Assembly (NCBI GenBank): GCA_902785605.1
Contig: CACZZL010000014.1
Coordinates: 31,873 to 95,872, forward strand
Reading direction: 5' to 3'
Length of the DNA: 64,000 nucleotides
Origin: an uncultured Bacteroidales bacterium
GTDB taxonomy: Bacteria > Bacteroidota > Bacteroidia > Bacteroidales > Paludibacteraceae
Below, piece after piece: positions 17,470 to 25,668 of the stretch; within the stretch, counting starts at the first letter, position 1, and the number at the start of each line of letters is the position of its first letter. Below the pieces are notes generated by a model. It did no database searches and had not been told where the DNA came from. It saw only the letters and a list, made by a program, of their open reading frames with translations. Made by a program: the position numbers and the translations under genes.

Positions 17470-18453
17470 ATGCGTAAGTTTTTTGACAGCAATGCCCTCT
17501 GGCTCTCGATGCTGATCGGCGCCCTCGGTTACAAGCTCTTTTTGCCGCTGAAGCCTACCCTTCCGTGGTGGATATTCTTTATGCTCTTTTTTACGTTCTG
17601 CAAGGTTAATCCGCTCGATCTGCGGTTACACAAATGGCATTGGGTGCTGCTCATCACGCAGATGGTTTTCTCCTTTGCGACGTACGCAGGGGTACTGTAT
17701 TTTACCGCCAACCCCGTCCTCGCCCAGGGGCTGCTCATGTGCTTCATCATGCCTACCGCCACCGCCGCACCGATCATCGCCGGTAAGATGGGCGGGTCCA
17801 TCCAAAACCTCACTACTTTCACCCTCCTCTCTAACTTCGCTACCGCCATCATCGTCCCCGCTACTTTCCCCCTCATCTATCCGGCGGCTGACATGAGTTT
17901 CTGGAGTGCATTTTTAATGATTCTGCAAAGAATTGCCCCACTATTATTAGGTCCTTTCTGTTTAGCCTGGCTCGTCCGGATCGCCTTTGAATGGCGTACT
18001 AAAAAAGAGTTTGTACTGCCGGTAAAACTCGCCGTCGTCCCCTTCTATTTGTGGGTCTGTTCGATTACTGTATTGTCGTCGGTTGTCACCGAAACCGTCA
18101 TCGCCAATTACCAATTGCAAATGACAAATATGCTAATTTTATTAGCATGCTCCTTCCTTGCTTGCCTTCTCCAGTTCGGTCTTGGCAAACTGATCGGCTA
18201 TTATTGCCCCGCACCTTCGAAGGGTCGTGACTACCAGGATGTGCTCATCAACCCTGCTGCCGCACCCAAAACAATGGCAGGTGTCTCTTCGATCACCGCA
18301 GGACAAGCCTTCGGACAGAAAAACACTTCCCTCGGTGTCTGGATGGCCAACACCTACCTCGATCCCCTCGCTTCGCTCGGAGCCGCTGCTTACATCATCT
18401 GGCAAAACCTCTTCAACTCCGTCCAACTCTTCATCGCTGCCCATAAAAAATAA
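17470..18453 (+). CDS. BASS-family (bile acid:sodium symporter-like) transporter
   Basis: This 327-residue inner-membrane protein has eight to ten hydrophobic segments. Family-type motifs include CFIMPTATAAPIIAGKMGG in the first half and the conserved GQKNTSLGVWMA near residue 280. Members of the BASS/arsenite-permease-like superfamily move organic anions with sodium. The substrate cannot be read from sequence, and bile salts should not be assumed. The start ATG follows a short TTGTTGA array, and no promoter is clear. Downstream lies a 378-base gap before the secreted-protein cluster. Confidence 0.75.
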   Translation: MRKFFDSNALWLSMLIGALGYKLFLPLKPTLPWWIFFMLFFTFCKVNPLDLRLHKWHWVLLITQMVFSFATYAGVLYFTANPVLAQGLLMCFIMPTATAAPIIAGKMGGSIQNLTTFTLLSNFATAIIVPATFPLIYPAADMSFWSAFLMILQRIAPLLLGPFCLAWLVRIAFEWRTKKEFVLPVKLAVVPFYLWVCSITVLSSVVTETVIANYQLQMTNMLILLACSFLACLLQFGLGKLIGYYCPAPSKGRDYQDVLINPAAAPKTMAGVSSITAGQAFGQKNTSLGVWMANTYLDPLASLGAAAYIIWQNLFNSVQLFIAAHKK

Positions 18454-18554
18454 GGTATTCTCGTTCTTCAACCTGTTTCCTTTTGCCCCCTCGTTAACGT
18501 TGTCCCTTCCTCCTTACAACGTTCCTTCTTTCGTTTTCGGTCCTATAGTACGAG

Positions 18555-18620
18555 ATTAGTAGAATATTAGTAGGATATTAGTAGGTGATTAGTAGGTGAT
18601 TAGTAGGTTATTAGTAGGTG
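18555..18620 (+). repeat. Six tandem 11-bp repeats (ATTAGTAGGTG)
   Basis: Six head-to-tail units: ATTAGTAGAAT, ATTAGTAGGAT, ATTAGTAGGTG (twice), ATTAGTAGGTT and ATTAGTAGGTG. The spacing is about one helical turn, so all copies face the same side of the DNA. They lie 90-155 bp upstream of the promoter at 18711. Confidence 0.9.
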
Positions 18621-18710
18621 ATAATCGGTCCGATTAACGGATAATTACCTTACGTCTTTATCCCGTTTATGTCCGCTTACAGAGTAAAAATGAAAAATTC
18701 TGCAAATTTA

Positions 18711-18742
18711 TTTGCATATGTCGTAAAAAAGTAGTAACTTTG
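18711..18742 (+). promoter_or_regulatory. Promoter of the secreted-protein gene at 18832
   Basis: -33 TTTG (18711-18714), exactly 20 bp, -7 TAACTTTG (18735-18742). The -33 continues as TTTGCATATGTC. It leaves a leader of about 80 bases. Confidence 0.85.
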
Positions 18743-18831
18743 CAGGCGATTTTGAAAAGCATATCGGCCCATACATGGGCGATCAAAAAATAACAAACCA
18801 ATTTAATTACTACTAACAAAAATTTTTCTTT

Positions 18832-20223
18832 ATGAAGAAAATCTTCTCTATTTTTGCAGCTGTCCTCTTTGCAGGCAGCATGATGGCAGACTCGTTCACA
18901 ATTTCCTTTAAGGACGCCGGTGCGGGTCAAGGCGACAGCAACACTAGTCTGACAAGTACGACAGTCGCTGATTACGTTGCAGCGGGTGCTGATTATGTAT
19001 CAGCAGTTGCTGTCTCCGGAAAAGTTTACAATGGACAGGATGGTTACGGTTTGAAGTTTGGTAACAGTTCTAACCCGGGTTCTATTACTTTAACCCTGGC
19101 TGCTTCTGTCACTCCGACATCCATCGTAATGAATGCTTCGCCTTGGAGTGCAACGGAAGGCTCGGGCTTGCTCCAAGACTCTATTTTTGCAACGAAAAGC
19201 ACGGGAGCTAAAGGCACTTTTGCTGATTTTACGTATGTGTATGACGGTGCTACTGCTGTTACGACAATTGTGGTGGGTACTTCCGCGAAGCGTGGTTATG
19301 TAAAATCAATTACCATCAACTGCGAAGGTGGAGAAGTTGTTCCTCCCGTTGAGGATGACTGCAACTGGGATGAGATCGACTTCCTCGGTAATGGATCGGG
19401 CAATGCAGCTTACACCGACCGCTTCAAAGTATGTGCCGGTGATCCCGCTCCGTCGAGCATTGTAAACATCCAATCGAGCTTCGGCACCGAGCCGGGTATC
19501 TATGTTACGTTCCCGAGCGCAGAGTTTGGCGATATCTCGCTGGACGAGGATCAATACGCTATCCAAGGCGCAGGTATGCTGCTCTATGTTTCGGCATTCT
19601 TGTATGACGCAGAAACCGAAGTTACCGTCGTTTGCCAGAACGTTGAGTACTCCCTCACCGTAAAGAACGTAGACCCCGAGACCGCTCCGGTGGTTATCGC
19701 GCAGTACGAAGTAGCTGAAGCTATCGCTGCCGGCTTGGCTGAGAACGACGAGATCGAGGTTCGCGGTATCATTACCAGAATGGAGATGAAGGGTAAAAAC
19801 TTCGCTAAATACGGCTCAGTAAACATCTACGTAGCGGATGCTACCGGTGCAGAGGGCGAGTTTGAGTTCTTTAACTGCTACTCGTTGGCAGCAGATACCT
19901 TTAAAACCACTGTTCCGGCTTACGATGCTAGCGCTACCGCGTTCGCTAATGTAACCGAGGTAACGGATAAGAATGGTCTCACTATTCACGTAGGGGATAC
20001 AGTGATCGCTCACGGTAATTACACTTATTACACGCAGACTTCGATGCACGAGCTCAAAACCGGTTGCTACCTCGTTTACGCAAAGACTCCGGGTGCTCCT
20101 TATCCGACAGACATTGACAACACTGCTGCTGAGCAGAAAGCTATCAAAGTGATCGAGAACGGACAACTCTTCATCATCAAGAACGGTGTTCGTTACGACG
20201 CACAAGGTGCTGTAGTTCGCTAA
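18832..20223 (+). CDS. Secreted protein with OB-fold-like domain and shared C-terminal sorting-type tail
   Basis: This 463-residue protein has a clear signal peptide (KKIFSIFAAVLFAGSMMA) and beta-rich sequence. A carbohydrate-binding-like N-terminal part runs to about residue 165. A domain at about 290-435 (YEVAEAIAAGLAENDEIEV, GIITRMEMKGKNFAKYGSVN) looks like the OB-fold modules of secreted Bacteroidales proteins. It ends in a tail (ENGQLFIIKNGVRYDAQG) shared with the next two loci, most simply read as a type IX secretion C-terminal signal. No catalytic residues are recognised. It is the first of three secreted loci in tandem and has its own promoter and a following hairpin. Confidence 0.75.
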   Translation: MKKIFSIFAAVLFAGSMMADSFTISFKDAGAGQGDSNTSLTSTTVADYVAAGADYVSAVAVSGKVYNGQDGYGLKFGNSSNPGSITLTLAASVTPTSIVMNASPWSATEGSGLLQDSIFATKSTGAKGTFADFTYVYDGATAVTTIVVGTSAKRGYVKSITINCEGGEVVPPVEDDCNWDEIDFLGNGSGNAAYTDRFKVCAGDPAPSSIVNIQSSFGTEPGIYVTFPSAEFGDISLDEDQYAIQGAGMLLYVSAFLYDAETEVTVVCQNVEYSLTVKNVDPETAPVVIAQYEVAEAIAAGLAENDEIEVRGIITRMEMKGKNFAKYGSVNIYVADATGAEGEFEFFNCYSLAADTFKTTVPAYDASATAFANVTEVTDKNGLTIHVGDTVIAHGNYTYYTQTSMHELKTGCYLVYAKTPGAPYPTDIDNTAAEQKAIKVIENGQLFIIKNGVRYDAQGAVVR

Positions 20224-20237
20224 TCAGCACTACGCTT

Positions 20238-20264
20238 AGGAGGGGGAACGTGGTTGTTCCTCCT
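20238..20264 (+). terminator. Hairpin after the first secreted-protein gene
   Basis: AGGAGG and CCTCCT arms with an inner GAAC/GTTC form an imperfect stem. No strong T-run follows, so termination is probable rather than certain. Confidence 0.5.
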
Positions 20265-20358
20265 CTTACAACTTTTCGATATCGCAACATTTCGATATTT
20301 CGAAAATACAAACCAAATTATTAATTAACTCATTGTTTAACTAAAAAATCAAAGTATC

Positions 20359-21114
20359 ATGAGAAAGATTCTCTCGATCTTTACTGCGATGCTATGTGCA
20401 ATTGCAGTGAACGCAGTCCCCGTCGTACTGCCTGCTACCTTGGACGTCAACAACGTAAGTTTCCGTTCCGAGGGCATGCCTGACTTCGTGATTGAAGAAG
20501 GTCAAGACTATGCTGGTACCTATTTCGACATGGGTGCCCATGACAGTTCCAACGACACTCTCCTCTATGCAGAGTGGGATGTAACGATTGAACCGATCAA
20601 GTACAACATTGCTGTTGATGTGTATAACACGAACAGCTGGCGTGTACAACTCTATCTCCTCAACCAAGCAGGTGACACTCTTAAGTCGCTCCGTTACAAA
20701 GGTTCGTCCGGTCAATGTGGACAATACGGTATCGGTTCGATGGACTTGAGCGATTTGGCAGCTGGTGACTACAAGCTTCGCGCACGCGCTGCTACCGCTT
20801 GGTCGGCTATGAAACTCAAAGATGTCATCTTCGCAGCTGACTATCAGGGCGTTTCTGTTGACCTGCCGGGTACACTGCTCCCTGCTTACGCACAGTTGTC
20901 TTCCGGTGCTACCGCAACTTCCTCCGCTATCGCATTTACTCCGAGCACGGCACAAAACGAGTATGCTACTTGGAACGTAAACTTCACGGAAGCAGGTAAC
21001 TTCGATGTTACAATCGCCATTACTGTGCGGTCAATGAAGGTGGTCAGCAAGGAGACACCGGTGAGAAAACACTCGGTTCGATCGCTGTTCCCGAGGCTGG
21101 CACCTATATGGTAA
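20359..21114 (+). pseudogene. N-terminal part of a frameshifted secreted protein (paralogue 1)
   Basis: Signal peptide RKILSIFTAMLCAIAVNA, followed by a domain of about 220 residues (LPATLDVNNVSFRSEG, YAGTYFDMGAHDS, NTNSWRVQLYLLNQAGDTL). This domain is almost identical in DNA to one in the next locus. The frame is lost after FDVTIAIT at 21024. The correct continuation (NEGGQQGDTGEKTLG) resumes in another frame at 21033, and a single missing T would restore a frame reading ITCAVNEGGQQ. The residues after ITV in this frame are therefore nonsense. The intact gene would run to 24020. The leader resembles that of the next paralogue, including TTTAACTAAAA before the ATG. Confidence 0.75.
20430..21067 (+). 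repeat. Recently duplicated ~640-bp segment, copy 1
   Basis: This segment is nearly identical to 25036-25668, with stretches of more than 90 identical bases immediately before the frameshift and about 40 after it. It encodes the FRSEGMPDFVIEEGQDYAG domain. Confidence 0.8.
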
Positions 21115-24020
21115 AACTCACGAACTCGATTCAATGGTCGGAAGCTGTGCTCAACAGCATTACTTTTGCTGCTGCAGTTCCTTATGAGCCGCTCATGAAG
21201 ACCATCTACTGCAAGATGGAAAAAGGTTGGTGGAAGGCTGATGGCGCTGCTGTAGGTTGCTTTACTTGGAATGACGGTGGTGAACCGAAAGTTGCTTGGC
21301 CGGGTGAGCGTATGACTCCGGTTGAGGGCGAAGCTGACCTCTGGTCGTTCGAACTCGACATCAACACCTATCATATGTGTATCTTCACCCGCGTAAACGG
21401 CGAAGGTGACGTTGCTGAATGGGGTGCAAAGACAGCTGACCTCACGATCCCGACCGACGAGAACGACATGTTCACGATCACCAACGATGATCCTACTTGG
21501 GGTGACCCGGGTTGCACAGGCGCATGGTCCAAATACGAGCCTGCTGCTCCGGTAGTTGACGAGTGGGCTGAGATTGCTTTTAGTGCACCTGCTACTGCCG
21601 ATGAGATTGCTGCAGACGCTTCGTTTACGGTAGATGGTTTCACAGTAGCCATTACTGACCCGGACAACAAGATGTCTATTGATGCCAATGATTGCCGTTT
21701 CGGTACCGCTACGGATTATAAGATGTACTCGCACCGCCTCAAATCAGGTGGTAAGTCCTCTGCAACGAAGAACTTCATTACCCTGACTATTCCTGAGGCA
21801 GGAACTCTTCGCATCGCTGTTCGTACCGGTTCGAACTCTGCTACCGACCGTAACCTTGTTCTCAAGCAAGGTGATGATACACTCTACAACCAGGTTATTG
21901 CTGAGACGATGGCTGTTAAAGTAATGGAGGGTGAAACAGAAGTATCTGTATATCCGTTCGTAGAGGTTCCTGTTGAGGCCGGTACTGTTGCACTGAGCTA
22001 TCCGGTGAACGGTCTCAATTTCTATGCATTTGTATTCAAGGCAGCAGGTGGTGAGACTCCTGTGGTTCTTGACGCTCCGGACGCTGCTCCTGCTGCTCCG
22101 ACCTATGAAGGCTATCAAGTACACGCTGTTTACTCTGCTACCTACAATGCTGACTGCAACTTCGGCGAGTGGAGTTCTGGTACACAATACACCCAGGAAG
22201 AGTTCGGTAAGAAGTATGTAACCAACAGCATGGGTTACTTCGGCCTTGAGTTCACCGGTATGGATTGCTCCACTATGGAAGCTCTCCACCTCGACGTATG
22301 GACCGCAGCTGACGCTTCTATCCGTATTGTGCCTATCCACGGTGGTACGGAAGTGGGCATAACGGCTCAACTCGAAGGCCAGAAGTGGAACAGCATCGAC
22401 ATCGCTCTCTCTGAGTTCGAAGGTGTTACCAACTGGAGCAATGTTTACCAGATCAAGATCGACAATGCGTCGAACCTGACCTTCTGGCTCAACAATGTTT
22501 ACTTCTACACCACTCAAGAGAAGACCGTTGACCTCGTTGACGGTTACTACCTCATTGGTAATATCAACGGCTGGGATATCCACAACCTGACTGCAGATCA
22601 TCTCTTCGCTGTTAATCCGGCTAACGAGGCTGAGTATGTTCTCCACTATACCCTCGCTGAGGGCAATGAGTTCAAAGTTGTAGCGGTTGCTAACAACGAG
22701 CTCGGCGCTTGGTATCCGGGTGAGGCAGGCAACTATGTAGTTGACTTCGCTCACGTAGGTGAGAAAGACATCCTCTTCCGTCCGGACTATCAGGGTGGCG
22801 AAGGCTGGCATGCTGGCTGCATCTTCGTAGAGGGTGACGCTAACGCTAATCCGTGGGAGACTTGGTTCGCAAGTGGTGACACTTGGAACACCGAGACCGA
22901 ATCCTACCTGGAGTGGGATGGTGAGAACCAAAAGGCTACCGTTCATATCAATGTAGATAAGTACGGCCAATGGCGTGCGCAAGTGAAGTATCACGGACCG
23001 GTTGCTGAGGCTGGTAAGTGCTACCGCGTAGCGCTCAAGCTCAAAGCAAACAACGCGATCAGCAATGTAACGATCAAGTATCAGGACAACGACCAGAACG
23101 GCGCTGAGATGGTTTACGTAAGCGACGTAGCTCTTGAGGCTGGTGTTGAGTACGTATTCGATCAGACCGCTGCTGGTATCGCCGGTGGTAACGGTATCAT
23201 GGTTCTTGACTTCGGTTTCGCTCACACTGGTGACATCATCGAGATCTACGACGTAGTGATCGAAGAGACCGAGTGCCCGGCAATCGAGCATACTTACACC
23301 GTAGCAGGTGGTAGCGCTGACTTGTTCGGTACTACTTGGGATCCGGCTAACACCGCTAACGACATGACCAAATTGGAAGATGGTACCTACAAGTTTGAGA
23401 AGACTGAGATCACTCTTCCGGCTGGCAACGTTGAGTTCAAGGTCGTAGAGGATCACGCTTGGACAGTTTGCTATCCGGCAGAGAACTATCAGCTCGTTAT
23501 CCCGGAGGCTGGTGTTTATACCATCACCATCACCTACAATCCGGAAGGAAACGTAGTAGCTGGCGACGCTGTTAAGACCGGTGACGCTCAGGTTGATCCT
23601 GTTGTTTCGATCGCAGGTTCGATGAACAGCTGGAATGCATCGGCTGATGTAATGGTTCTTGCTGAGGACAAAGCAACGGCTTCCCTTACACTCAACCTGG
23701 CAGCACAGACCTATGAGTTCAAGGTTGTCATCAACGGTGGTGACTGGCGTTCGAATGCACACGAGTTCACTCGTGAGAATGCAACGGCTGCTGACATGAG
23801 CGGTAACTTGGATAATATGCATCTCGTTGCTGACGTAGCAGGTGACTATATCTTCACTTGGACCTTCGCTACCAACACGCTTGTTATCACCTTCCCGCAG
23901 GGCGAAGGCATCAATAACACCGCTGTTGAGAACCAAGTTGTTAAGATGATTGAGAATGGTCAACTGATCATCATCAAGAATGGTGTTCGTTACAATGCTC
24001 AAGGTACGATCGTTCGTTAA
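21108..24020 (+). CDS. C-terminal part of the frameshifted secreted glycan-binding protein (paralogue 1)
   Basis: This 970-residue remainder of the gene is beta-rich and modular. It contains a starch-binding CBM25/26-like module near residues 30-75 (ERM after AWPG, FTWNDGG) and repeated jelly-roll-like modules. One SusE-like module contains GYYLIGNINGWDIHNL, and a copy of it recurs in the next paralogue (FRPDYQGGEGWH). A CBM4/9-like module follows (GQWRAQVKYHGP), then GSMNSWNAS-type modules. It ends with the shared tail ENGQLIIIKNGVRYNAQG. No glycosidase active site is seen, so a surface or secreted glycan binder is likely. The true reading frame begins at 21033, upstream of this ATG, and belongs with the gene starting at 20359. 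Confidence 0.75.
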   Translation: MVKLTNSIQWSEAVLNSITFAAAVPYEPLMKTIYCKMEKGWWKADGAAVGCFTWNDGGEPKVAWPGERMTPVEGEADLWSFELDINTYHMCIFTRVNGEGDVAEWGAKTADLTIPTDENDMFTITNDDPTWGDPGCTGAWSKYEPAAPVVDEWAEIAFSAPATADEIAADASFTVDGFTVAITDPDNKMSIDANDCRFGTATDYKMYSHRLKSGGKSSATKNFITLTIPEAGTLRIAVRTGSNSATDRNLVLKQGDDTLYNQVIAETMAVKVMEGETEVSVYPFVEVPVEAGTVALSYPVNGLNFYAFVFKAAGGETPVVLDAPDAAPAAPTYEGYQVHAVYSATYNADCNFGEWSSGTQYTQEEFGKKYVTNSMGYFGLEFTGMDCSTMEALHLDVWTAADASIRIVPIHGGTEVGITAQLEGQKWNSIDIALSEFEGVTNWSNVYQIKIDNASNLTFWLNNVYFYTTQEKTVDLVDGYYLIGNINGWDIHNLTADHLFAVNPANEAEYVLHYTLAEGNEFKVVAVANNELGAWYPGEAGNYVVDFAHVGEKDILFRPDYQGGEGWHAGCIFVEGDANANPWETWFASGDTWNTETESYLEWDGENQKATVHINVDKYGQWRAQVKYHGPVAEAGKCYRVALKLKANNAISNVTIKYQDNDQNGAEMVYVSDVALEAGVEYVFDQTAAGIAGGNGIMVLDFGFAHTGDIIEIYDVVIEETECPAIEHTYTVAGGSADLFGTTWDPANTANDMTKLEDGTYKFEKTEITLPAGNVEFKVVEDHAWTVCYPAENYQLVIPEAGVYTITITYNPEGNVVAGDAVKTGDAQVDPVVSIAGSMNSWNASADVMVLAEDKATASLTLNLAAQTYEFKVVINGGDWRSNAHEFTRENATAADMSGNLDNMHLVADVAGDYIFTWTFATNTLVITFPQGEGINNTAVENQVVKMIENGQLIIIKNGVRYNAQGTIVR

Positions 24021-24042
24021 TACACGCGCGTGTATGTAATAA

Positions 24043-24070
24043 GGAGAGGGAGTTTGATCGCTCCCTCTCT
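24043..24070 (+). terminator. Hairpin after paralogue 1
   Basis: Perfect 9-bp stem GAGAGGGAG (24044-24052) / CTCCCTCTC (24061-24069) with an 8-base loop, directly after the stop. It lacks a long T-run. Confidence 0.6.
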
Positions 24071-24139
24071 TACACATGTTTATTGCAAACATAAAAAAAA
24101 TATTAATTAATCTTTTTGTTTAACTAAAATCAACGTATC

Positions 24140-25633
24140 ATGAGAAAATTTCTTTCTTTATTGATGATGGTAGCATTTAGCGTGGCTATGTTTGCCAACT
24201 CCTATTGGTATAGAGGAGGCGACAATAGTTGGGGCGCTACTGCGATGACGGTTAGTACAGACGGTTTGTACGAGTACATCCAGTCGTCTAACAATGCTAA
24301 CCAATTCAAGATTGCTACATCAGAGGACAGTTGGGATTACGGCTGGACTTATGTGCAAGCAGGTTTCAACAGTACAGATGTCACCAACATCGGTGACTAC
24401 GGACAGGACAACTGCTATTGTTGGCAGTCCGGTGACTATTACATTTTGGTGTACAAACCGAATACCGCTGTAAACACCACCGCTAACCCCATTATTTGTG
24501 CAGCAACCACTCTGCCGGAAGCGACAGCAAACGGTGCCATCAAGCTGACGTTTACCTACTTCGACAAAACAGATGGTGACGGCAGCGCAAAACTGAATAC
24601 TGTTGCTGGTATCTTTGCAGAAGCCTGTCAGGCTTATGTAAGCGAAGTAAACGTAGGTACACAAGTGTATGCTGGCCGTAAGTACAAAGAGGGTAACGAT
24701 TCTATCTTCTCGAACTTGAAATTAGGTTCCTCTTCGGCTGCGGGTGAGTTGAAGTTCACGCTTGCTAACGCAACGGAAGTGGATTCTATCGTATTCCGCG
24801 CTGCAATGTATGCGAATAATGAGGGTGGTGACGGTTTTTCGGTTAACGGTACGGCATTCACGCTTTCTACAGGTAAGTTGAAATTCGAGGACAAAGTTTG
24901 GAAACCGACAGGTGAAGTTTCGTCCATCGATATCGTTCAGACAAAAGCAAACAAAGGTCGTTTCTTCCTGACCTCTATTACGATCTATCCGAAGGCCGGC
25001 GAGACTCCCGAGCAACCCGCAGACCCTGTTGTCCTGCCTGCTACCTTGGACGTTACCAACGTAAGTTTCCGTTCTGAGGGTATGCCTGACTTCGTGATTG
25101 AAGAAGGCCAAGACTATGCCGGAACGTACTTCGACATGGGTGCGCATGATAGTGCTAATGACACGCTCCTCTATGCAGAGTGGAATGTTACAATTGAGCC
25201 GATTAAGTACAACATCGCTGTGGATGTGTATAATACCAACAGCTGGCGCGTACAACTCTATCTCCTTAACCAAGCCGGTGATACGCTTAAGTCGCTTCGT
25301 TACAAAGGTTCGTCCGAACAGAAGGGACAGTACGCTATCGGTTCCTTGGATATGAGCGATTTGGCAGCTGGTGACTACAAAGTACGCGTGCACGCTGCTA
25401 CCGCTTGGTCGGCAATGAAACTCAAAGATGTTATCTTCGCGGCTGACTATCAAGGCGTTTCTGTTGACCTGCCGGGTACACTACTCCCTGCTTATGCAGA
25501 ATTGTCTAATGGCGCTTCAGCAACGGCTGAGGCTATCGCATTTACTCCGAGCACGGCACAAAACGAGTATGCTACTTGGAACGTAAACTTCACGGAAGCA
25601 GGTAACTTCGATGTTACAATCGCCATTACTTGA
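24140..25633 (+). pseudogene. N-terminal part of a frameshifted secreted protein (paralogue 2)
   Basis: Signal peptide RKFLSLLMMVAFSVAMFA, a unique N-terminal region (about 20-295), then the duplicated domain LPATLDVTNVSFRSEG shared with paralogue 1. The frame stops at a TGA (25631-25633) directly after FDVTIAIT, the same codon at which paralogue 1 breaks. Shifting +1 continues with EGGQQGDTGEKTLGAIA. Compared with the reconstructed common sequence, 11 bases are missing here, whereas paralogue 1 lacks one base. A functional product would need frameshifting, repair, or correction of an assembly error. Confidence 0.75.
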
Positions 25634-25668
25634 AGGTGGTCAGCAAGGAGACACCGGTGAGAAAACAC
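25036..25668 (+). repeat. Recently duplicated ~640-bp segment, copy 2
   Basis: Counterpart of 20430-21067. The two copies diverge sharply outside these bounds, and the frameshifts of both genes lie inside the most identical stretch. Confidence 0.8.

Larger units (their letters stand above)
18454..18831. other. 378-base intergenic region with 11-bp array and promoter
   Basis: No gene is visible here. It holds six 11-bp repeats (18555-18620), a short inverted repeat TAATCG/CGATTA (18622-18636) and the promoter at 18711-18742. The remaining 90-base leader before the 18832 gene shows no further structure that I can name. Confidence 0.7.

Noticed and set aside
17470-18453. Bile-salt uptake assignment for the BASS-type transporter
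   Set aside because: Family membership does not define the substrate, and no bile-acid genes lie nearby.
21744-24092. Long open frame (782 codons) on the minus strand antisense to the secreted protein
   Set aside because: The plus-strand product has a shared tail, recognisable modules and normal composition. The antisense translation is low in domain signal, has no start signal, and arises from codon bias of the sense gene.
25631-25633. Programmed +1 frameshift like prfB at ACT-TGA
   Set aside because: The paralogue breaks at the same codon by a shift in the other direction and without a TGA, no Shine-Dalgarno-like stimulator is seen, and assembly error is simpler. Kept only as a possibility in the findings.
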